A DNA stretch of 5,710 bases. Origin: Xanthobacteraceae bacterium. Its GTDB lineage: Bacteria > Pseudomonadota > Alphaproteobacteria > Rhizobiales > Xanthobacteraceae. A model generated the notes under the pieces. It was given only the letters and a program-made list of their open reading frames with translations. It ran no database searches and was not told where the DNA came from. Made by a program: the position numbers and the translations under genes. The stretch lies in NCBI GenBank assembly GCA_030039105.1, contig JASHQO010000233.1:1-5710 (forward strand), read 5' to 3'. Below are positions 1 through 5,092 of this stretch, one piece after another; the stretch's first letter is position 1; each line of letters opens with the position of its first letter.

Positions 1-125
1 ACGATCATCTTCACCGGCTTGTCGGGATATTTTTGTTGCGCGGCGAGTTGTCCGGCCGGCGACAAGCCAAGCGCGGCGCCGGCCGCCGCGGCCATGGTTT
101 TGACAACGCTGCGTCTTGTCGCCAT
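1..125 (-). CDS. TctC/Bug-family tripartite tricarboxylate transporter substrate-binding protein, N-terminal part only
   Basis: This is the first 41 codons of a gene that runs off the left edge. The peptide opens with a basic region containing TRRSVVK, then an Ala/Gly/Leu-rich hydrophobic stretch (about residues 11-29), and reaches QQKYPDKPVKMIV. That last segment is the typical start of mature Bug/TctC periplasmic binding proteins, where 'YP.KPV..IVPF' forms the first beta strand. The family captures carboxylates or amino acids in the periplasm, and in some systems delivers them to a TctAB membrane pair; many members are orphans. The twin arginines followed by x-V-V-K resemble a Tat signal, although a Sec signal is possible. 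The ATG at 125 is supported by a strong Shine-Dalgarno sequence. It lies 77 nt downstream of the epimerase gene on the same strand, so co-transcription is plausible. The ligand cannot be read from this fragment. Confidence 0.85.
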   Translation of the reverse strand, partial: MATRRSVVKTMAAAAGAALGLSPAGQLAAQQKYPDKPVKMI

Positions 126-132
126 CAACAAT

Positions 133-138
133 TCCTCC
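133..138 (-). promoter_or_regulatory. Shine-Dalgarno sequence of the TctC/Bug gene
   Basis: The minus strand reads GGAGGA, seven bases before the ATG at 125. It is the clearest ribosome binding site in the window and fixes that start codon. Confidence 0.85.
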
Positions 139-202
139 GGCAAACGGCGGCGCTGCGGCTACCTGATGATCGGTCGAACTTACACCAAGGCGGCGCCGGC
201 CC

Positions 203-1192
203 TTAGCCCCAAAGCGCCGCACCCGGCGGATGGGCGAGGCTGCCGTCGTAGCGCAGGCCATCGGCGCGGTCCTTGGCGAGCAGCAGCGGGCCGTCGAGAT
301 CGACGACGCGGGCGCGCTGCGCAATCAGCATCGCCGGCGCCATGGCGAGCGAGGTCGCCACCATGCAGCCGACCATGATGGTGAAGCCGCGCCGTTCGGC
401 TTCCGCCGTCAGCGCCAAGGCCTCGGTCAAGCCGCCGGTCTTGTCGAGCTTGATATTGACCGCGTCGTACTTGCCGGCGAGCGCGTCGAGCGACGCGCGA
501 TCGTGCACGCTCTCGTCGGCGCAAACCGCAATCGCGCGCTTGATGCCGGCGAGCGCCGCGTCGTGCCCTTCCGGCAGCGGCTGCTCGATCAGGGTGACGC
601 CGGCAGCGGCGCAGGCCGCGATGTTTGGTTCGAGGGTGGCGGCGGTCCAGCCTTCATTGGCATCGACGATCAGCTCGGCCCGCGGCGCGGCGCGGCGCAC
701 GGCGGCGATCCGGCGCTTGTCGTCCTCCCCGCCATCGGCGCCGCCGAGCTTGACCTTGAGCAAAGGCCGGTCGGCGGCCCGCGCTGCCGCCTCGGCCATC
801 GCTGAGGCGTCCGCCAGCGAGATGGTATAGGCCGTAATGCGTGGCGCTGGCGCCGCAACGGCGGCCAATTCGTAAGCCCGGCAGCCGGCGGCCTTGGCGT
901 CAACGTCCCAGTAAGCACAATCGAGCGCATTGCGGGCGGCACCGGCCGGCATCGCGCCCTGCAAATCCACCCGGCTCAGGCCGCGCCGCAGCGCCGGGCG
1001 CATGGCTTCGATCGCCGCCACAACGCCGTCCGGAGTTTCGCCGTAGCGTGCGTAGGGGACGGATTCACCGCGGCCGCGGTGAAGCCCATCGTCGAGCTCG
1101 GCCACGACCACGACGGCTTCGGTCTTGGTGCCGCGGCTGATGGTGAACGCGCCGGCGAGCGGCCAGCGCTCGATCCGTACCGAGAGCTCCAT
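203..1192 (-). CDS. dgcA: Dipeptide epimerase / N-acetyl-D-glutamate racemase (DgcA-like), enolase superfamily
   Basis: A 329-residue, complete member of the mandelate racemase/muconate lactonizing group of the enolase superfamily. Residues 1-110 form the capping domain (ISRGTKTEA, GRGESVPYARYGET) and the rest the TIM barrel. Visible active-site elements are the KVK pair (K146, K148), metal ligands D177 (VDANEGW), E203 (EQPLP) and D226 (ADES), and the opposite-face lysine K248 (NIKLDKTGG). The DxD motif at 298-300 (VVDLDGPL) is typical of L-Ala-D/L-Glu epimerases, where it holds the substrate amino group. Overall wording, including the MVGCM segment and the HPPGAALWG end, resembles proteobacterial proteins now called DgcA, which racemise N-acetyl-D-glutamate in D-glutamate catabolism. 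The partner DgcN is not in the window, so muropeptide L-Ala-D-Glu epimerisation remains an alternative. The ATG at 1192 is preferred because family homology begins there; an in-frame TTG at 1231 would add 13 atypical residues. Neither start has a good Shine-Dalgarno sequence. Confidence 0.82.
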   Translation of the reverse strand: MELSVRIERWPLAGAFTISRGTKTEAVVVVAELDDGLHRGRGESVPYARYGETPDGVVAAIEAMRPALRRGLSRVDLQGAMPAGAARNALDCAYWDVDAKAAGCRAYELAAVAAPAPRITAYTISLADASAMAEAAARAADRPLLKVKLGGADGGEDDKRRIAAVRRAAPRAELIVDANEGWTAATLEPNIAACAAAGVTLIEQPLPEGHDAALAGIKRAIAVCADESVHDRASLDALAGKYDAVNIKLDKTGGLTEALALTAEAERRGFTIMVGCMVATSLAMAPAMLIAQRARVVDLDGPLLLAKDRADGLRYDGSLAHPPGAALWG

Positions 1193-1286
1193 GCTGGGGG
1201 CAATATGACCGCAGCCGGGTGCGGCGCTCAAGGGCGGCGCGATCCGCGCTTACGGCATTTGCGGAGCGCCGCGGTGCGCTGCAGAC

Positions 1287-1326
1287 CCGGGATCGCAACC
1301 AAACTCCGAATCTGCGACGATCCCGG
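1287..1326. repeat. Imperfect inverted repeat (hairpin A)
   Basis: Read on the minus strand, CCGGGA plus TCGCA (1326-1313, with three unpaired bases at 1320-1318) pairs with TGCGATCCCGG (1297-1287). This gives an 11-bp stem and a 15-nt loop. An alternative register gives an uninterrupted 9-bp stem, CCGGGATCG/CGATCCCGG. No T-tract follows, so it does not look like an intrinsic terminator. It shares bases 1321-1326 with hairpin B, so the two structures cannot form at once in one RNA. It lies between the phosphoesterase stop and the epimerase start. Confidence 0.6.
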
Positions 1327-1365
1327 ATCGGCGGTGCATCGCTTCGTGCTACACCGCATCCGGGA
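1321..1365. repeat. Long inverted repeat (hairpin B), REP-like palindromic element
   Basis: On the minus strand, TCCCGGATGCGGTG (1365-1352) pairs with CACCGC (1336-1331) and ATCCGGGA (1328-1321). The stem has 14 bp, interrupted only by a 2-nt bulge at 1330-1329, and closes on a 15-nt loop. It begins 11 nt after the phosphoesterase stop codon. The 'TCCCGGAT...ATCCGGGA' core with an 'ACGAAGCG'-type loop resembles palindromic elements dispersed between genes in Bradyrhizobium and relatives (from memory, not searched). It may protect or end the upstream mRNA, but it lacks the T-run of a Rho-independent terminator. Confidence 0.7.
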
Positions 1366-1376
1366 CACAACAACAG

Positions 1377-2195
1377 CTACGCCGCGATCTCGGTGTCCTC
1401 GTCGAACGGCAGGTCATCGTGCGGCGGCAGCCGCGCGGCGCCGTCGTTGTCTGCCCAGGTGATGATCTCGAAGCGGCCGTCCATGTGCTCGACCAGCGCG
1501 GTGCAGCTTTCCACCCAGTCGCCGCAGTTCATGTAGCGGATGCCGAAATCGTCGTGGATCACGGCGTGGTGGATGTGGCCGCAGATGACGCCGTCGACCT
1601 TGTGGCGCTGCGCTTCGGCGGCCAAGGTCTGCTCGAAGGCGCCGATATAGTTGACGGCGTTTTTCACCTTGTGCTTCGCCCATTGCGACAGCGACCAATA
1701 ACGAAAGCCCAGCCGCCGGCGGATGGCGTTGAAATAGCGGTTGACCAGGATGGCGAAGTCGTAGGCGGTGTCGCCGAGCAGCGCCAGCCATTTCGCATGC
1801 TTGACCACCATGTCGAAGACGTCGCCGTGCACCACCAGATAGCGGCGGCCGTCGGCAGCCTCGTGAATGAGCAAATCGACGATCTCGATGCCGCCGACAT
1901 GGAAGCCGAAATAGTCGCGCAGGAATTCGTCGTGGTTGCCCGGCAGATAGTAGATGCGCGCGCCCTTGCGCGCCTTGCGCAACAATTTCTGCACCACGTC
2001 GTTGTGGTATTGCGGCCAGTACCAGCCCGATTTCAATTGCCAGCCGTCGACGATATCGCCGACCAGATAAACGGTGTCGGCGTCGTGATAGCGGAGGAAG
2101 TCGAGCAGACGGTCGGCCTGGCAGCCGCGCGCGCCGAGATGCACATCGGAGATAAAGAGAGTACGGAACCCAGTTGCGCCGTGCTCCAACGTCAC
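1377..2195 (-). CDS. plcP: Calcineurin-like metallophosphoesterase, probable PlcP-type phospholipase C (LpxH-like family)
   Basis: This 272-residue protein has the full two-metal metallophosphoesterase signature: SDVHLG (16-21, D17 and H19), GDIVDG (46-51, D47), GNHDE (86-90), HGD (123-125) and GHIHH (206-210), followed by MNCGDWVES (222-230). No signal peptide or membrane helix is visible, so it is probably cytoplasmic or membrane-associated. The family is COG2908, usually auto-named UDP-2,3-diacylglucosamine hydrolase. Alphaproteobacteria generally use the unrelated LpxI for that lipid A step, and the rhizobial members of this family include PlcP, which cleaves phospholipids to diacylglycerol under phosphate limitation. 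The divergent neighbour is a lipid glycosyltransferase and the promoter has Pho-box-like repeats, which favours PlcP. The start is GTG at 2195: an in-frame TGA lies two codons upstream, and the ATG at 2202 is out of frame. The Shine-Dalgarno sequence is weak. The LpxH role cannot be excluded by reading alone. Confidence 0.75.
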   Translation of the reverse strand: MTLEHGATGFRTLFISDVHLGARGCQADRLLDFLRYHDADTVYLVGDIVDGWQLKSGWYWPQYHNDVVQKLLRKARKGARIYYLPGNHDEFLRDYFGFHVGGIEIVDLLIHEAADGRRYLVVHGDVFDMVVKHAKWLALLGDTAYDFAILVNRYFNAIRRRLGFRYWSLSQWAKHKVKNAVNYIGAFEQTLAAEAQRHKVDGVICGHIHHAVIHDDFGIRYMNCGDWVESCTALVEHMDGRFEIITWADNDGAARLPPHDDLPFDEDTEIAA

Positions 2196-2227
2196 GAATC
2201 ATCGTCTCGCGCTGTTGAGTTCGTACA

Positions 2228-2271
2228 TCTATAAATTCGCCGCATTGCAGAACGATGACAAAAGATGACAG
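2228..2271 (-). promoter_or_regulatory. Candidate PhoB-regulated promoter of the phosphoesterase gene
   Basis: Reading the minus strand, CTGTCAT (2271-2265), TTGTCAT (2261-2255) and CTGCAAT (2250-2244) are followed by TATAGA (2233-2228). The E. coli/rhizobial Pho box is two CTGTCAT units separated by 4 bp. The second and third units have exactly that spacing and match 11 of 14 half-site bases. The first is a perfect unit but sits 1 bp too close. The gap between the last half-site and TATAGA is 10 nt, the same geometry as the E. coli phoA promoter. Transcription would begin near 2221 and give a leader of about 26 nt before the GTG at 2195. The repeats and spacing are seen directly; PhoB binding is inference. 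Confidence 0.5.
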
Positions 2272-2319
2272 CAAAAGTTAACGCCGGAGCGCGCATCTAA
2301 AAAACACGAATGACGGGCC

Positions 2320-2353
2320 GATTCACAGCGGTGTCATCCCGTTTAGCTAAAAA
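2320..2353 (+). promoter_or_regulatory. Weak candidate Pho-box promoter of the glycosyltransferase gene
   Basis: On the plus strand, GATTCAC (2320-2326), a 4-bp gap and GTGTCAT (2331-2337) form a degenerate Pho-box-like pair with 11-bp periodicity; the second unit matches 6 of 7 consensus bases and the first about 4 of 7. Ten bases later comes TAAAAA (2348-2353), a poor -10 match. If used, transcription would start around 2360, almost at the ATG at 2362, so the message would be essentially leaderless. That would agree with the absence of a Shine-Dalgarno sequence. The stronger leftward-facing repeats at 2244-2271 could also serve this gene from farther away. Confidence 0.3.
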
Positions 2354-2361
2354 CCGGTTCG

Positions 2362-3582
2362 ATGACAGCGCCGATATTGGTCCTCGCGACCTTCTGCATC
2401 GTCGCAACAGCCGGTCAAATCGCGAGCATCGCGATCGCACTTGCGCGGTTCCGAAGAAGCCGACGGGACCTGGCAGAGAGAGGCTTCCACCCCGTCAGCG
2501 TGGTGCGCCCGCTCTGCGGCCTCGATAACTATGCCGCCGATACGTTGCGCTCGACCTTCGCCCTCGCCCACCCGTGCTACGAAATCCTGTTCTGCGTCGC
2601 CGCCGCAAAGGATCCCGTCGTCCCTCTCATCGAGAGCCTGATCGCCGCCCACCCGAACGTGCACGCCAAACTGCTGGTCGGCGATGACCGGGTCAGCGGC
2701 AATCCGAAGCTCAACAACGTGGTGAAGGGCTGGCACGCCGCGGCCCACGACTGGGTCGTGCTCGCCGACAGCAACGTGCTGATGCCGCCCGACTATATAT
2801 CGCAATTGTTCGCAAGCTGGCGCGCCGACACCGGCCTCGTCGCCTCGCCGCCGGTCGGCGACCGTCCCGCAAACATGTGGGCCGAGCTCGAATGCGCGTT
2901 CCTCAACACCTATCAGGCGCGCTGGCAATACGTCATCGATAGCCTCGGCCACGGCTTTGCCCAAGGCAAGACCATGCTATGGCGCAAGGCCGAACTCGAT
3001 CGCGCCGGCGGCATCGAGGCGCTCGGCAAGGAAGTTGCCGAAGATACTGCTGCCACCAAGATCGTGCGCGGCTCCGGCTCAAGAGTGCGTCTGGTCGACC
3101 GGCCGTTCGTGCAGCCGCTCGGCCGGCGCAGTTTCGCCGAAGTCTGGCATCGCCAGGTGCGCTGGGCGCGGCTGCGGCGCGCGAGCTTTCTCCCTTATTT
3201 TCTCGCCGAGGCGCTGGCCGGCGGCGTGCTGCCGATGATTGCCGCCGCCATCGTATCGAACGCGCTCGACCTGCCGTCGGCGCTGGGCGCCGGTGTGATG
3301 GGCGCGATCTGGTACGGCGCCGAGATGGCCCTCGCCGCCGGCGCCGGATGGCACCTGCCCTTGCTCTATCCGCTCTACGGCGTGCTGCGCGATCTCCTGC
3401 TGCCGGTGTTGTTCGTCAGCGCGCTCGGCGGCAGCGGCTTCGTCTGGCGCGGCAACGCAATGCAGGTCGAGCGCGTGCGGCCGCGCCGCATGATGGCGCC
3501 GATGCGGCCGCGCGTGCAGGAGATCGCCCGCGGCGGGCGGCGCCGGATGCGGGCGCCGCGCGCGAGCGTCAGCAACGACTAG
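2362..3582 (+). CDS. pgt: GT21-family membrane lipid glycosyltransferase (ceramide glucosyltransferase homologue, probable diacylglycerol glycosyltransferase)
   Basis: A 406-residue processive-type GT-A enzyme. It has an N-terminal membrane helix (about 4-28), a cytoplasmic catalytic domain (about 44-270), two or three hydrophobic segments (about 281-300, 306-328, 334-355) and an Arg-rich tail. The GT21 D,D,D,(Q/R)xxRW signature is complete: D84 (AKDP), D136 (LADSN), D228 (AEDTAATK) and RQVRW (264-268). NPKLNN (114-119) matches the corresponding stretch of eukaryotic glucosylceramide synthase. Most bacteria lack ceramide; GT21 enzymes of Agrobacterium and Mesorhizobium are known to glycosylate diacylglycerol, using UDP-galactose/UDP-glucose, so diacylglycerol is the likelier acceptor. 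Its divergent partner is a PlcP-like phosphoesterase that would supply diacylglycerol. The ATG at 2362 is the first possible start after an in-frame TAG at 2344, and it has no Shine-Dalgarno sequence. HpnI, a hopanoid-linked relative, is less likely because no hopanoid genes are nearby. Sugar and acceptor remain unproven. Confidence 0.75.
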   Translation: MTAPILVLATFCIVATAGQIASIAIALARFRRSRRDLAERGFHPVSVVRPLCGLDNYAADTLRSTFALAHPCYEILFCVAAAKDPVVPLIESLIAAHPNVHAKLLVGDDRVSGNPKLNNVVKGWHAAAHDWVVLADSNVLMPPDYISQLFASWRADTGLVASPPVGDRPANMWAELECAFLNTYQARWQYVIDSLGHGFAQGKTMLWRKAELDRAGGIEALGKEVAEDTAATKIVRGSGSRVRLVDRPFVQPLGRRSFAEVWHRQVRWARLRRASFLPYFLAEALAGGVLPMIAAAIVSNALDLPSALGAGVMGAIWYGAEMALAAGAGWHLPLLYPLYGVLRDLLLPVLFVSALGGSGFVWRGNAMQVERVRPRRMMAPMRPRVQEIARGGRRRMRAPRASVSND

Positions 3583-4829
3583 AGTTGCGCCTTGTTGTCT
3601 TGCGCAGCCCGCGCGGCGATCGCCTCGAGCGCGGCGCGATCATCGGGAAAATCCGCATCGATCCAGGCCTGCTCGGCGGCGCGCAACGCAGTGCCCATTA
3701 GCGGACCTTTCGGCACGCCGCGGTTGAAGAAATCTTGCGCTTTCAGCGGAAACAGCGGCGCGGTCCAGCGCTGCGGCAGCGTCGCGAGCCGCCGCCACGC
3801 CGCGTCGGCAGCACCCGCAGCGGAGCGCGACCAGGCGATCAGCACGCGATCGGCGAACGACGCGGCGCCGAGCTGATAGAGCAGCACCCGCGCCGCGTGC
3901 TCGCCGGCCGCCGGCGTCACGCGCCACCAGTATTCGAGCGCCATCAGGCGCTCGAACTCGGCGTTGGTAAGGCGGAGCCGCTGCGACAGCCGCTCCGCAT
4001 CCTCCATCGTTGCGACGCCGAGCGCGCCGAGCCGCCGCGTCGCATCGGGTGCGGCGGCGATCGCCGCTTCGGCCTTCACCACATTTTCAAAACTTGCCAA
4101 CAGCGGCACGCCGCCGAGCACGGTGCCGAGGATGCCGGCCTCGGCCATCACGGCGAGCGCCGGCGTCGCATGTGGCGCCAACAGAAGCTTCAACAGCTCC
4201 ATGCGCAGCCGTTCGCGCGACAAAGTCTTAAGGCCGCCGCGGGCAGCGATGCAGGCGTGCAATCCGGCGGCATCGAGCGCGCCGGCGCCGTACCAGGCGT
4301 GAAAGCGGAAGAACCGCAGAATGCGCAGATAGTCTTCGGCGATGCGTTGCGCCGGGTCGCCGATGAAGCGCAGCCGGCGCGCTTCGATGTCGGCAAGGCC
4401 GCCGACATAATCGTGGACCGCGCCGTCGGCCGACGCCGACAGCGCGTTCATGGTGAAGTCGCGGCGCAGCGCGTCTTCCGCCCAATCGCGGCCGAACGCG
4501 ACCTTGGCCTTGCGGCCGTAGGTTTCGACGTCGGTGCGCAGCGTCGTCACCTCGAACGGCTTGCCGTCGATGACGACGGTGACCGTGCCATGCTCGATGC
4601 CGGTCGGCACCGCCTTGAAGCCGGCCGCCTGGACGCGGCGCGTCACCTCGTCCGGCACTGCCGTTGTGGCGACGTCGATCTCGGCGACCGGTAAATCCAT
4701 CAACGCGTTGCGCACCGCGCCGCCGACCACACGCGCCTCCTCGCCGTCGCGATCCAAGAGCGCGAGCAGCCGCGCCACCTCGCCGGCTTTGAGCCAAGCC
4801 GCGTCACGCAGCTCCGCATGCTCGCTCAT
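3579..4829 (-). CDS. cca: CCA tRNA nucleotidyltransferase (class II)
   Basis: This 416-residue enzyme adds or repairs the 3'-terminal CCA of tRNAs in the cytoplasm, using CTP and ATP. The head domain shows VVGGAVRNAL (34-43) followed by EIDVAT (50-55), the nucleotidyltransferase metal-binding motif. HGTVTVVIDG (80-89) and RRDFTMNAL (122-130) follow, and EDYLRILRFFRF (165-176) contains the EDxxR element that reads the incoming nucleotide. The C-terminal DFFNRGVPKGPLMG (366-379) is typical of rhizobial members. No HD phosphohydrolase domain is evident, and the length is normal for class II. An oddity is E50 in place of the first Asp of the usual DxD pair. The ATG at 4829 overlaps the stop of the upstream gene as ATGA, implying translational coupling. 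A longer in-frame reading to 4988 is unrelated to the family and overlaps the neighbour. Its stop overlaps the stop of the convergent glycosyltransferase gene by 4 bp. Confidence 0.95.
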   Translation of the reverse strand: MSEHAELRDAAWLKAGEVARLLALLDRDGEEARVVGGAVRNALMDLPVAEIDVATTAVPDEVTRRVQAAGFKAVPTGIEHGTVTVVIDGKPFEVTTLRTDVETYGRKAKVAFGRDWAEDALRRDFTMNALSASADGAVHDYVGGLADIEARRLRFIGDPAQRIAEDYLRILRFFRFHAWYGAGALDAAGLHACIAARGGLKTLSRERLRMELLKLLLAPHATPALAVMAEAGILGTVLGGVPLLASFENVVKAEAAIAAAPDATRRLGALGVATMEDAERLSQRLRLTNAEFERLMALEYWWRVTPAAGEHAARVLLYQLGAASFADRVLIAWSRSAAGAADAAWRRLATLPQRWTAPLFPLKAQDFFNRGVPKGPLMGTALRAAEQAWIDADFPDDRAALEAIAARAAQDNKAQL

Positions 4830-5092
4830 TGCGTCGTTCCCGGCACGAATCTGCCGCTGGCGTCGACGTGCGCCGGCACATAGGTCGAGCCCGGCGGCGC
4901 ACCGGAGAAATGCGCCAGCAGGAAAAAGCTGGCGATCACCAGGATCAACGACGCGATGACGAGGCCGGCAAGATGGCGCAGAGGCCACGACTTTGGATCG
5001 AGCACGCCGGCCCGCGTCGCGATCAAGAACGCGGCATAGACGACGAACGGAGCCAGGAACAGGGCGATCTCGGTGAAGATTGGCCTGATCAT
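4826..5092 (-). CDS. Small two-helix membrane protein of unknown function (DUF6111-like)
   Basis: An 88-residue protein with two clear hydrophobic segments, about residues 8-25 and 41-62. A short loop with positive charges (R27, K34, R39) joins them, and a soluble tail follows (STYVPAHVDASGRFVPG, 69-85). By the positive-inside rule the loop should be cytoplasmic, placing both ends in the periplasm. I recall proteins of this shape, named DUF6111, in the same position in Rhizobiales; that name is from memory. It overlaps the NUDIX gene before it and cca after it by ATGA junctions, so it is surely translated with them. No catalytic motif is visible and I propose no function. The ATG at 5092 is preferred because it is coupled to the upstream stop; only a weak Shine-Dalgarno-like CGGA precedes it. 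Confidence 0.82.
   Translation of the reverse strand: MIRPIFTEIALFLAPFVVYAAFLIATRAGVLDPKSWPLRHLAGLVIASLILVIASFFLLAHFSGAPPGSTYVPAHVDASGRFVPGTTQ

Noticed and set aside
1193..1231. TTG start at 1231 for the epimerase, and a -35/-10 pair (TTGAGC, TCATAT) in the same stretch
   Set aside because: The extra 13 residues do not look like the family N-terminus. The promoter-like pair has 17-bp spacing but weak boxes, so it is not listed as a feature.
1321..1365. Rho-independent terminator for the phosphoesterase gene
   Set aside because: The stem is strong, but there is no T-tract after it in either direction, so it is listed as a repeat.
1377..2195. Calling the phosphoesterase LpxH of lipid A synthesis
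   Set aside because: The family fits, but alphaproteobacteria usually use LpxI, no lipid A genes are nearby, and the partner gene and Pho-like promoter favour PlcP. It is kept only as an alternative.
2200..2202. ATG at 2202 as start of the phosphoesterase
   Set aside because: It is in a different frame from the SDVHLG-containing protein; the correct frame has a TGA at 2201-2199 and opens with GTG at 2195.
1419..2234. Long plus-strand open frame (271 codons) opposite the phosphoesterase gene
   Set aside because: It mirrors the real gene codon for codon and gives a low-complexity Val/Ala/Asp/Gln protein without motifs. It also reads across the promoter of the real gene.
3735..4694. Long plus-strand open frame (319 codons) opposite cca
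   Set aside because: It is a shadow of the cca coding strand in high-G+C DNA. The translation is Arg/His/Gln-rich with no recognisable domain, while the opposite strand encodes a clear CCA enzyme.
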